A stretch of DNA of 64,000 nucleotides from Larix kaempferi (taxonomy: Eukaryota > Streptophyta > Pinopsida > Pinales > Pinaceae), in contig BSBM01000812.1 of the NCBI GenBank assembly GCA_027924585.1, positions 1 to 64,000 of the forward strand. The letters run 5' to 3'. Under the pieces are notes generated by a model. It searched no databases and was not told the DNA's origin. It saw only the letters and a list, made by a program, of their open reading frames with translations. Of this stretch, positions 21,525-32,374 are shown one piece after another. The first letter of the stretch is position 1. The number at the start of each line of letters is the position of its first letter. Made by a program: the position numbers and the translations under genes.

Positions 21525-24404
21525 ATGACAGCTCCAGCAACGAAACCTACAGCCGAAACGAGAGCTTCATCTCGAAGCTCTGCGAGGAAGGCTGCAAAAA
21601 AAGGAAAAAAACTAGCAACAAACCAGGGAGGTACGAAGCCAATTAAGATACAGAAACTAGCTACATTCGTGGAGAAACCCATCTGCTTGGCACACGACTA
21701 CATTCCACCACGGAAAGATGATGCACCACCTGTCCAGTTGTAGAAGAATGCTGTTTACAAAATTCCTATCCCGCCCATGTCTAAACATGTGAAAATTGCA
21801 GAGGATTATCTGGGAAGAGTAAGGGATTGCAAATTTGAGGACCACGACTTGCTAGAGGGAGCACAGTCGAAGCTGAAATTTTTTCCTCAATTCCAACCTG
21901 ATCGATACATGCGTCGACAGCTTGATGCGCAGACTGGAATTGAATGTCTGTATGTTCAGGATTGGATAAAAGCCATAGAACCATCCAAGTTGCTGCACTT
22001 GCTGCGCATCCCACATTTTGATAGGAGTACAGAGCTCACGACAGTAGTGCGCGTTCTGCTATCTTGCGTACATGACAATTACCTATGGCTGGACAACCAC
22101 GCTGATATTAATATTGACCTCATACACCAAATCACTCTCCTAAACAAGAGAGGTGACGACCCATCAACAGTGATGGTAGGGAAGGCACAAGGAAAGGATC
22201 TTGCACCCAAAATAGCTGAAGAATTCAAGGTAACCAGGAAAAAATGGGGTTTTGCTACCAGTGAAATCAATGACGAAGCCACTAAGTTCATAGTCCAACT
22301 TCTTGCAGGAAAGGTGCTGCGCAAATGCAGATCGCTAGAGGTATCGGCCGCAGTAGTTTGGCTCACAGATAAATCCTTAAAGGGAACCTCCTATAACTGG
22401 GCGCAGTACCTGCTTAATGAGTTCTTAGCAGACGTTGAAGAAGCTCAGGACAATGGATCCCCATTTCATTTTAGCTAGTTGCTAGTATTGATTGCTCTCG
22501 TCGGCTGGAAAGAGCCCACTGGTTATCAGGGTATTCTAGTTCTCGAGGGGAAATGTAGCAGAGCACGCTACACCAACTTATGGGCTAGCTCAAAACCCTC
22601 GAGGTAGTGAGCAAGCAGTGAAGTGTTCTATACCTACTATGTGCAGATATGTGATGCGATTCGGCGGACGCCATGCATCTCGCAACCACTCACAGATAAA
22701 TATAGAGGGATAATGAGATTCTTGGCCAAAAGGAATAGATCGTACATTCATCCCCCAATAGACATGGATATAGAGCTATGGTATCCCGGGTTCCATCAAC
22801 CAGATGCTCAGAAAATCGAACAAATGATGGAGTGATGGGAGCCCGATTGGAAAAAAGAGCAGCGAATCGATGTTGAATTCGACTATGAGTAGCAGCAGAA
22901 AGAGGAAGACAAGCTAGAAGGCAAAGACAATGACACAGAAGAAGACACAGATGACGACAAGGATGAAGGAAAAATCCAAGACAAGGAAGAAATCAGACCT
23001 ACACCTATTGAGGAGGAAAATGATCCTGAGCAGACCCAAATGGAAGACCAGGTAGGAGACAAAAGAAAGGCGACTGAAACACTTGCCTGGGTGAAAGGCC
23101 AACAGAAGAAGAGGGCCCGAATTTGGTCCGCAGCTACATCCAAACGATTGCGAGGCAATCACCACAAAAGTCCAGGATGTAAGGGAGGAAACCCGAGCAT
23201 AAAAAGAGGCTAAGGAAGAGCAGATGCAACTCCGCCTCATTCAGACAATGGAAACGGTGCAGACTATGGTCACCCAGTTGAGCTTAGGTCATCAGTCATC
23301 AGATTCCGAAGGGAAGATAGGAGGAATGAGTGCGCAGAAGCAGCCACCTCATATAGTAAACCCCTACCCCATGGTTGCACATATAGAACCGGTACACTTT
23401 ATCTTCCCAAACGATAAGGTGCGCGAAGCAACGAAAGACTCGGGACATTTTGAACTCAACATTGGGTCATTGGCATTGGAGGACCTGAATGAGATACATC
23501 TACAAATTTTGGAGGAAATACAAGAAAGAGGCATTGCCTCATATGACCAGAGCGTCTAGGTGAAAGAAAATATTGAAGAGCTCAGGAAGGAATCCGAGCA
23601 GAAGAACAATAATTATCTGAAGTCCGAGAGAGGGACCACAAGCTCAAAGAGACCGTCTTAGTGGTATGCACGAAGATTGAAGAATGCGCAGAGGAAGAAA
23701 ATGTTGAAGATACCATAAGAAATATTGGGGCCAAGGTAGAGTCCCTCATGACCGAAATGATGGAAATGGAAGTTTCCTATAAGGGAAAGATCGCCGACCT
23801 GGAAGCCAGGCAGTCAACTCCAGCATCAGATCAGCACTCAACCACACAAGAGGAGGTTGAGGCCACATTGGGAAGCATCTAGTCCAAAGTAGCAAGATGC
23901 CAAGGTTTACTTGAGCAAGTAAACGCAATTGTCATAGGATTGAATGAAGACCTGGAACTTCAGAAGATCAAAGAGGAAGTGCAGCAGACACAATAAGAGA
24001 TTGATGCTACAACCACAGAGATGAAAACTCTGCCCACGCAACAGAAGTTACCTAAGTTTAATGAAGTAAAGGAACTCTAGAAACATCTCAAGGCACTAAG
24101 GGAAAAGGAAGCTATCACTTCTGCGCAGCTGGAGAGCATAGAGGAAGAAGGGCTGAACCTAGTTCAACGGTTTGATGAGAAGTTCATCGAACTAAAAATA
24201 GCGGAGGGAACGCTTAGAGAACAAGTCCAAGAGAAGGTTTCATAGGCACATCTGGAAACCATTAAGACTTTTGAAACAAAGGAAAAGGAAATGGTTGATG
24301 ACATCGCCATCACTTTGAGCAGTTTCATCGCTAAGCTAAAAAGCACCGAAGATACATAGGAGGAAGCGGCTAGCGGAAGTGGATCGGGGATAATCCACAG
24401 GTAA
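21525..24404 (+). pseudogene. gypsy2 extra ORF: basic N-terminus, globular domain, coiled-coil tail
   Basis: Not gag, pol or a chromodomain. ATG at 21525 opens with a short Ala/Lys/Arg-rich segment (ASSRSSARKAAKKGKK). A globular region (about 21780-22480 and past a TAG to 22835) has LRIPHFDRSTELTTVV, HNDYLWL-like, INDEATKFIVQLLAGKV and YNWAQYLLNEFLADV; it resembles what I remember as the 'putative plant transposon protein' domain of dicot and conifer repeats. An acidic stretch (about 22895-23010) follows, then long heptad-like Glu/Lys/Leu-rich coiled coil (about 23220-24370). The N-terminal half (21525-23160) is one frame with about six stops; later parts switch frame. It ends 12 bases before the 3' LTR. 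Confidence 0.7.
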
Positions 24405-24416
24405 GTGTTAGGGCCC

Positions 24417-25974
24417 TGTTGGGCAGGGCCCAAGTGGGTATAAGTTTGGATAAAGGGCAGTTTTGGAATTGCGCAGTTCAGGATGAGTGCGAAGAAGGAA
24501 CAGTTTTGTGGAGCGTGCAACACAGGGTATATGTTTAAGTTTTGCACAAATATGCTGTTGCGCAGTAACATCACAACGACTAATTTTGGTAAAGAATATG
24601 AGTAAAGGTCGGAAGAGGAAGCGACCTATTTTAATTAAGGGACAGAGCGGATGATAGTGGAAAGCGACCTATCTAAGAGAGTGGCGGCAAGCAGTTGAGA
24701 AGCCAGGCCACTAAGTCGACGGTGACAGGAAGGTTAAAGGAGTGGAAAGTGACAGGCCACGATGCAGTTGTAACCGTTTTGTTGATGACTGCGGCTGTCA
24801 GAAGGGAGTTAGAGCCACGAGTGCTCCAGTAAGGCGGCCATAGCGAGTGGAGCAAGCTATCGATGGTGACAGGCAGTGTGGCGGGCATCCACACCCGTTT
24901 GGGGAACCTTAGAGTTTTGGCATATTGATTGTAAAGACACGACCCATGGGCGTGATCTATAAATAAGGCATATTTTGTAAGGGAAAGGGTTGTTGAATCT
25001 CTCATTTTTGTATTGTCATATTGATTACTCTTCATTGTTATAGACTGAATAGATCTCCGTGGAGATACAATTTTGTAAAGGATCTGCAAGCTGAGTGCGC
25101 AAAAGTTTATAGAGAGAAAGGAGAGTCTGCAGCTGAGTGCGCAGACAAAGAACTGTTGTACCCTTCCCAAAGACTAATATAAAAATAGTTCTTGTGGACA
25201 TAGCCTCCATCCTGGGTGTGAACCACGTTAAATCCTATGTAGTGTGATTGATTATGCATTTGCATTTGCTTATTTGCTTACCATGGATGTCTGGATTCTC
25301 ATTTATCAGTTATTATGTTAATGCTTTTATATGTATTTTCCATAGGAGAAAGATGGGAATAATATGTTAAGTATTACATGTATGGATAAATGTTGAATGC
25401 GCAGTATTCTAAGTCTGTGAAGGTATTAGTTTGTTGAATAATCACATACGTGGGTAGAGTTCGAGTTGTGTAATTCTCTTGATGCGCAGCACCAGAAGTG
25501 TGCAACATTGCGTGTTCATCTGTTTACGTTGGTTATAAGGTTAATAATACAAGGAAATAGACGAAGGGATAAACAGTAAGTGAAGTTGTCAATATGAGTC
25601 AAGTCTATGCAGGAAGCGTATAGGTCAATTGCTCTGTCCTGCTAGTTGTGTCTTGCCTGAACCGCGCAGTGCTTGGATGCGCTGGTCGCACAAGCTTCTT
25701 GGATTGTAGACGCGAGGACCGCAACGCAGTCTATCGTTGCATAGTCTTTAGTCTACAACACGAGCCCTGTAGTAGTTCCATCCAAAAAAATCGTGACATT
25801 GTTGTGGAAACCTGATTCCGCAGTGCCCCCATAGCTACACCTCGGGTGAGACCTCAGCCTATTCGCAGGTTGTTGCCGAAAGGGCCAGTGAAAAGGGGTT
25901 TTGTTGGTTCCTTGAAAACGTGAAAGAACCTGGGTCTACATTGGAAACCTCTAGAACAGTATCTTAAACCAACA
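24417..25974 (+). repeat. gypsy2 3' LTR (1558 bp)
   Basis: Same ends as the 5' LTR; TATA box at 24958-24966. No clean polypurine tract adjoins its start (GTTAGGGCCC precedes it); the nearest purine-rich run is about 24360-24390, so the PPT is lost or displaced. Confidence 0.95.
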
Positions 25975-25979
25975 CCTAC
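25975..25979. repeat. Target-site duplication CCTAC, right copy
   Basis: CCTAC immediately after the 3' LTR; LINE1 coding sequence continues on both outer sides. Confidence 0.93.
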
Positions 25980-27272
25980 CAGTCTCGGGATGTGTGTGAG
26001 AAAATCTGAGAATTCCTCCTCAGTATCCAATCCTTCTTCAGTAAAGAGCTGCTGAAAATGGGAAGTTGCAGCCTCTTTTAATTGGGCAGTTTCATTGCGG
26101 ACAGTCCTATCGGAATAAGTGGTTTCATCCATGTGATTTCGAGAGAGGCGAGCTTTAAATTGTTTATGAAAGAATGGAGTATTTCTGTCTCCCGACTTTA
26201 GCCAAAGGCTTCTTGATTTAAGCATCCATTGCTCTTCCTCATGCCTCTAAGATAGAAAAGTAGTGAGCTGGGCAGCTGGTTCCTTTTGAATTTCTGAGTG
26301 AGTAATATCTTTAGACTCCATATCTAATTGCAAATGTATCAATTGATTGGTGGACTGATTTCTATAGCTAGTGTGTGAGGCAGAGGGATTTTTTATCCAA
26401 GTTTTCAAAGCCACCTTAGTTGCCTTAACTTTCTGCTCCCATACATAGTTGGGTGACCCATTGACAGGAGTGCACCAGGAATTTATAACAGTGTCCTCAA
26501 ACCCTTCTCTTTCATCCCAGAGTGGATTAAACCGGAAGGGGATCAGCCCCAATCTTTCTGCTTCCTCAAATTGCTGTAATATAGGCCTATGATCAGAAGT
26601 CAGTTTTTGCAGAATTTTAGTAGAGATGATCTTATTATCTATTAGAAAGGAACTCTAAATTAAAAATCTATCCAACCGGGATGAAATATGATAATCCCCA
26701 ACATGATTGTTAGTCCAGGTATAAAGCCCTTTTTTTGGTTTGAAGTCTATTAAATCCCACTGCTGAATAAGATCTTCGACAAAAGGAAGAAACTGGTCTC
26801 GATTGGTGTTTCCTCCTCGCTTTTCCTTAGGTTCAAACAAAAGGTTGAAATCACCAGCAAGAATTAAATTCTTAGGAGATCGTATCTCTAGAAATTCTAA
26901 CAGAGTTTGCCGGCACCCTTTCTTTTCAGCGTAATGGACAGGGACATATAGGTTGACAAGAGTGAAGGTCATATTGCTTAAAGTGTGTCTGAGTTCAGTG
27001 TAAATCCATTGTTGCATCTCATAAGATCTTTCGAGATGAAATTTATCATCCTCCCACATAGTAGAAAGTCCTCCGGAGGAGCCCCTTGCACTTACTTCTC
27101 TCCCGGTGTTTTTTTTCCAATTTGAATGATTGATCATAAGAAGGGCTTCCCCTTCTATTTTAGTCTCTTGGAGCATGAGGATCTTAGGAGAATCTGATTT
27201 CAATAGATTTTTAACAGCTTCGGCTTTTAAGGGATTCTCCAAGCCTCTACAATTCCAAGAGATTGGACACAT
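25980..27272 (-). pseudogene. LINE1 ORF2, N-terminal part: AP-type endonuclease and linker
   Basis: Begins ATG at 27272, overlapping the ORF1 stop. Endonuclease motifs in order: SWNCRGLENP (Asn), LMLQETK (Glu), LVNLYVP, ILAGDFNLLF (Asp/Asn), YTWTNNHVG, SRLDRFLI; the SDH box lies further on near 26600. The linker contains SLWLKSGDRNTPFFH. One frame throughout, with stops at 26655-26657 and near 26247. The coding line runs straight into the TSD of the gypsy insertion (25975-25979) and resumes at 12457 in the same frame once the insert is subtracted. Confidence 0.87.
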
Positions 27273-28584
27273 TATTTGCTGGCAAGTGAGGGGGCAGATC
27301 CTCCCTTGGGAGGTCTATTTCTAGTATTTCTGCCTATGGACATCTCGATCATTGGTTGACTACCTTTCATTTTTTGCCTCTCCACTTCTTCTGCCCTTGT
27401 CTCCCGATGAGATTTTCTCCCAACTCTTTTTGATGGCTTCTCAAAGGTCTCATCTTCCGAGGATCCTGAAATATCCGGAGACTTCTTTCTTGTCATTTCA
27501 GCATAGGAGAGAGGGCTAGAAGCTCCAATAGGGGATCCATCCTGTAGAGGGGTAGTTTCTTCCAGAATTTTGTCTTCAACCGTTGTAGTGGGATGCTGTT
27601 CAACCTCTTCAACAGCAGAGACTAAAGGTTCTTCTAGAATACTGAGATTTTCAAACGGATTATTAGATGTCTCTATCCTTGATGGGACTGAACTCCCTTA
27701 ACCTTGGAGCTGACCAGAGGAGGGGAATTCATTCCCCATAGACATTCCTTTGCCTTTTGATCTGTTAATTTGTTTTGCTGTGATTGGTTTCTGAGCCGAG
27801 ATCCATTGATTTCCCTTATCTTTCTTGACCTCCTCCTCTCCCTTTTTTTTGTAGTGCCTAGAAAAATGCCCATACCCATGGAAATATCGACATTTAAATG
27901 GAAGTTGCTCATAGTCTAACTCTTGGATGTAAGACCAATCAACCACCGTGAGTTTTACTGCTTCAAGAAGCCCTACCTCCAATCCACCTCCACACAAATT
28001 CTGGCGTAGTTATACTGGTCCTTCCTCTCTGCACGATCAATGTATTTCCCGAGTTTATTGCCTATGGATTCTAAATATTTGGGATTCCAACAGTGTAGAG
28101 GTAAGCGAGGCAGGAGAACCCAGACTGGGACTGCCGAGGGCACATATTGCGTCAGATCAAAGTCCGTTGTCCATTTATTCAAATACAACCCCTAAGGGCC
28201 CATAAAATAAGTTCCATTCCTAAAATTAAGATTCTTTTCCTCTACATTGTGAAAGACAAAAACAAAGAGGCCCTTACCCACTAAATGTTTGCTGATGCCA
28301 TCTTGAACCAATGATCTCTAGTTTCGTTGCACCTAGTTATCAACTGCTTTGGGTGAAGGCCAGAGGCCGGTGAACTTCCCTATGAGCCCTCTTTCTGCAA
28401 GGTTCAGTGCTGACCTGCATGGATCTTCAGTCGGTAGCTCAACTGTGGGGATGCTTTCCAAGCGTTTGAAAATTTTTTGCTGTTGCTCACTCGGTGGGCA
28501 TTTACCACAAGCAGCCACCAGTTTATTGAACACAACTAGCTCGGGCAGGGGAGGGAAGGCCTTGGGGTCCCCTCCAGGAGCCAT
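27272..28584 (-). pseudogene. LINE1 ORF1, DUF4283-type nucleic-acid-binding protein
   Basis: Starts MAPGGDPKAF at 28584. The N-terminal half has LAERGLIGKFTGLWPSP and YFMGP..GLYLNKW, the pattern of DUF4283 proteins found in plant LINE ORF1s. A retroviral-type zinc knuckle follows near 27880 but is decayed: in CRYFHGYGHFSRHY the second and third Cys are Phe and Tyr. The acidic/basic tail ends with TAA overlapping the ORF2 ATG (TAATG, 27274-27270). Two tryptophan-to-stop changes (near 28334 and 28320) and one frame change near 27983 break it. Expected role: RNA binding and RNP assembly in the cytoplasm. Confidence 0.8.
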
Positions 28585-28712
28585 AGCAGGTAGAATCAAC
28601 ACGATCCCACCCCTCTGTAAACAACACACAGGTTGAAAAATGAAAGGAGGGTTTAACGTGGTTTCTTGGAGCGAAGTTCAGCCACAACTGGACTTATTGT
28701 ATGATGCTTATT

Positions 28713-29838
28713 TATAATAACCAACACATTGGTTAGTTAAATTCAAAGTTATTAACCCCACTTTATCAGTGGAATTTCAACACACATGGGCACCATTTCT
28801 AGTGCTTCTAATTTTTTTTAAGCGCACTAGTTATCCATTGTTGAAATTTTCTAACTTCATTTACAGTGAAATTCTTGAAATACATTAGAAGAACTGCTAA
28901 GGATGCTTTTATTTATGAAAAACACACTAGTAAAGTACAACTGAAATATTTTCTTGACATTAACGATGCATATATATTACCAAACCATTTATTGGATGGA
29001 TATTTCACCCTAGAGTGCAACATTAAAAGTGATATTTGTAAAAAAAAAAAAAAAGCAACATCTTCGTTGCGAGTCGAATCGCTCAAACGCATTGCATGGA
29101 ATTATAAAAAGAATTGAAAAACATGCAAATTATTGACAAATATGAAATTTTGGCATGCTACAATTTTAAATAAATATGTAAGAAACACTTTACTGGGTGT
29201 CTTGTCAGCTCATCAATCATGGTTGTCATGTATACAAGAATTCAAGTTTTCCATATTTCTTGCACAATTGGAAAACCTATCCAATCAACTTACGATTCAA
29301 AGGGATAGGAATGTGATTGGTAAGCAACACTAAAATTGGTATGGTCATATCATAATATCTTTAAATGATTCTCTCTCTTCTCAGAAAAATGGAATTATGA
29401 TTATTTTTTTAAATTTTATTTTACCCTATTCTGGTGTGCTTTATAGTATGCTACATTAGTGCCCATGTTTCCCATAAGAGAAACATTGATTGGCATATTG
29501 TGGAATTCAAGCATGCACTATTAATTACAATGCAGTAGTACGTTTGCTCAATGTTACCGCACTGAGGAGTTTGTGGAGATTTTAAAAAATACCAAATTAA
29601 TTTTTTTATTCCATCTATGAACATATTGGGGTCAAAATATTATAATGAGCATCGATGTGTTTGTCTATTTAACATGGACTAAGTTTTAAATAATATTAAA
29701 ATTAAAATATTATATAATTAACTATTTTATCCATCCTCGATGCTCCATTTATTATGGATCACCGATGCTTTATATCAATAATAACGCATTGTTTTAGTGG
29801 TGAGAATACACTACATCGATTCTCTATTTCTAGTAGTG
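28713..29838. mobile_element. Possible right part of the CACTA-like element
   Basis: AT-rich, non-coding continuation of 8589-9336 across LINE1, ending in TTTCTAGTAGTG (29827-29838), the usual right end of CACTA transposons in reverse complement. An internal CACTAC (29810) makes a short hairpin with it. A second TTTCTAGTG sits near 28800. No transposase; assignment weak. Confidence 0.25.
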
Positions 29839-30186
29839 AACCTCTGTATTTCTATGTATCTAATGCACTGCTTATATCTGTATATATTTTTACAATAAAA
29901 ATGTGTCATTATACATGAAATATTGACATGACTCAGTGTATTTCTTATCATTATGCCTCGATCCATTTTGTCATATTAAACACATTAAAAAAAACATGCG
30001 TTAAAATTAAAAAAAAAAAAAAAACATTTTTTCTTTCAATATAGAGGTATTTTGTATTCAGTGCTTTATAATTTATAATGCACCATTGCATATTAGAATA
30101 TGGTGCACTAGTGCATTATGTCCCATTTAAGTGCACGATTAATAAAACCTACATCCACCTACATGTGCTAGAAACATCCACTATAA
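29839..30186. other. AT-rich stretch, no gene recognised
   Basis: Long A runs (for example 30009-30024) and several GTGCAC words; no reading frame of note. Confidence 0.5.
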
Positions 30187-32276
30187 ATGGATAAAAGATA
30201 CATTTTTTGGAGAGGTTCCACAAATACCTCTTGTATAAGGTGTTTTCCTTGTATTGAAATGAACTTAGAGAGTGGGAGATTAAGGATAAGAAGTATCAAG
30301 ATTGTATTTTTATCTACCATTTTTCAACGAAATTTCTCCCATTTTCATAATGGTAGATCCAATGGAAACAACATGGGATTCATTTACTAACGTGTTTAAT
30401 ATGGAGGGAATAGACACAATACATCATTTGGGGAAGAAATCCTTGAATTGAAGATGCATGAATTAGAAACCTTAGTATATTATGTGTTCATATTTAGGTA
30501 CTTTATGAATGATTTATACACATGTGGCGCACCAATATTTGATGAGAATGTCATGATTATCCTTGTTGCAAGCATGTTTGTTTTGTATGAAGGGATTGTG
30601 CTAGCTTTAGGGTATAGATATAAATTGACCTACAAGGAAGCATATTCTCTACTTATTAAGGAAGAGCCAAGTGAAGGATATTGTTGGATAGATTACATAT
30701 GCACTTTCTTCTTTGACATTCTTCTCAATGAATAGAAATAGTAAAGTAAGGAAGAAGGTGAAATGAAAATAACAAAAAATAGATGAATCAAATTAAGATT
30801 CCAAAGGCAAGGAGGAGATAAAATTTTTCACTATCATGAAGAAGGTAACATTAAAAGATTTTTTTTTAAATTTATAATAGGTAAGAAGGTAAAGACCAAT
30901 TTGGCTCATATCTCTCTATATCAAATTATTTTTGACAATGTCAATGGAAATGGATATAAGACGTTCTTCTAGGTGTTTGTATTTGGAACCAAGTTCCACT
31001 CAACATATGAGTTTCAATTGGATTTGTTTTGTGAGATATGAGTTGGTCCTTGCAAGAATAATTTCTTTTTTGGAGGTGGACAATGGTATGAAGTTATTGA
31101 AAAGGGAACTATCTAGGTAGAAATGTCATATGGTTCTTCCAAAGAGATTCACGATATCATGAAAGTTCCTATAGTGACTAAGGACTTGTTAGTTGTGAGT
31201 TGAGATATATATGTTTGTTTGTCTATGAAATGTGATGTAGTTGGTCATAAGATTGAATATTGTGATGGGAAGGTGATTAAAAGAGTGGTGAGGGTAGGTA
31301 ATGTGTATTAATTATGTGCAAGTGTGCAAGAAGTGGCCTAGTTAGAGGTTATTGGAAAAAAATTGGCTATGCAATGTTTTGGAATCATCAAATTAAGCAC
31401 GTTGGTGCATAGAAATTAGAGAATGTCAATGTATAGTATAATAAGCACTTGAGAGAGCTACTATAAGAAAATGGAAGAATGCCATGGATGAAAATCTTGA
31501 ATTAATGTTAAAAAATCAGACTTGGGAATTCATAAATAACTTCCCCAAAGGAAAGTAATTGGTTGAAAATGTGTTTTCAAGATGAAGTATGAGCATGATG
31601 GTTCAATTAATTGGTATGAAGCATGTTGGGTGGGTATAATTGTGATTTAGAAGTCAATTGTCAAAATGTTTTCACTGGTGGTACAAATGTCATCAAATAA
31701 GGTGTTATTTGTACTTACAATTATGATTGAGATATACTTGTGCATCAACTTGATGTAAAGGAAACTTTCTTCAATGGAGAGTTTGAGGAGTAAATATATT
31801 TGTGATGTTTATAAGCATATGCGAAACTAGGAAATGATGAATAAATCCTCTAGTACTTTGTACCACATGTTTGATGACTACTTGAAAAGACAAGGTTTGC
31901 AAAAAATCACTTTTTGATTCATGTTTTTACATCAAGTTTTTGGGTAAGAGTTTGTTAATATTAGTATTTCATGTAGATGATGCCATTATTTTTTGCAAGC
32001 ATTTATAGGCATCCATTGAATTTAAAACATGCATGGAAGTGAAGTTTGATATGACTAAATGTGGCGAAACTAGATGTTGTATTGGTATTCAAGACTAAAG
32101 AGATAAAGGTAATTGAGATATTTGTAGGAAAATGTCTAGATATGATGAGGTAATTGATTATGCCTCTTCTAAAAAGGTGATTTGATGCCTCTAAGTAATG
32201 GGATCAATATTTAAGTATTTTTATGCATGATTTTAAGGGTATGAAAATAAAACATTTATCTTTGTCTCAATTAATT
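30187..32276 (+). pseudogene. Copia C: old Ty1/copia gag-pol remnant
   Basis: Heavily worn. Gag: GAPIFDENVMIILVASMF and LTYKEAYSLLIKEE (30530-30665), the UBN2-type pattern. Then a GAG-pre-integrase-like piece (near 31160, PIVTKDLLVVS) and a zinc-region echo (near 31390). The integrase core is missing; RT follows at about 31455 with WKNAMDEN and LKNQTWEF, VHQLDVKETFFNGEFEE (about 31740), FHVDDAIIF (about 31970, catalytic VDD kept) and FDMTKCGE (about 32050). Numerous stops and frame changes. It is the substrate into which LINE2 inserted at 32277-32293, so it is the oldest layer here. LTRs were not found. Confidence 0.75.
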
Positions 32277-32293
32277 AGATCACCCACTAAGCC
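32277..32293. repeat. LINE2 target-site duplication, left copy
   Basis: AGATCACCCACTAAGCC; identical to 56503-56519 directly after the poly-A tail. Confidence 0.92.
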
Positions 32294-32374
32294 ATTGCAA
32301 CTCTTACTCTAAGCCTGCACTATCCCCCGCGCGCACCCTGCCAGGGTTTCCTATTCATTGCCCTGCGGTGCGGG

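Larger units (their letters stand above)
12458..25974 (+). mobile_element. Complete-ended Ty3/gypsy element with extra 3' ORF (gypsy2)
   Basis: A 13.5-kb unit with LTRs at both ends, inserted into LINE1 ORF2. LTRs begin TGTTGGGCAGGG and end AAACCAACA. The 5-bp target duplication CCTAC is exact at 12453-12457 and 25975-25979. Order: LTR, tRNA-Asp-like primer site, gag, protease, second capsid-like region, RT, RNase H, integrase remnant, internal promoter-like region, extra ORF, LTR. Gag through RT share one frame (14578-19335). Lack of a chromodomain and the primer site suggest the Athila/Tat branch. Many stops, RT mutation and integrase loss make it inactive. Confidence 0.93.
9356..28695 (-). 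mobile_element. L1-type LINE (LINE1), split by a gypsy element
   Basis: Non-LTR retrotransposon read right to left: ORF1 (28584-27272), ORF2 endonuclease (27272 leftwards), RT, zinc-finger and RNase H (to 9502), a short 3' tail, then an A-rich end (poly-T on the plus strand at 9353-9362). The element is interrupted at 12458-25974. Possible imperfect target duplication: ATTGTATATGATGATTATT (9337-9355) versus ATTGTATGATGCTTATT (28696-28712). Several in-frame stops and frame changes make it inactive. Confidence 0.85.

Noticed and set aside
25854-26225. Open frame running from LINE1 ORF2 into the gypsy2 LTR.
   Set aside because: Chimeric across the insertion boundary; only the part above 25979 is LINE1.
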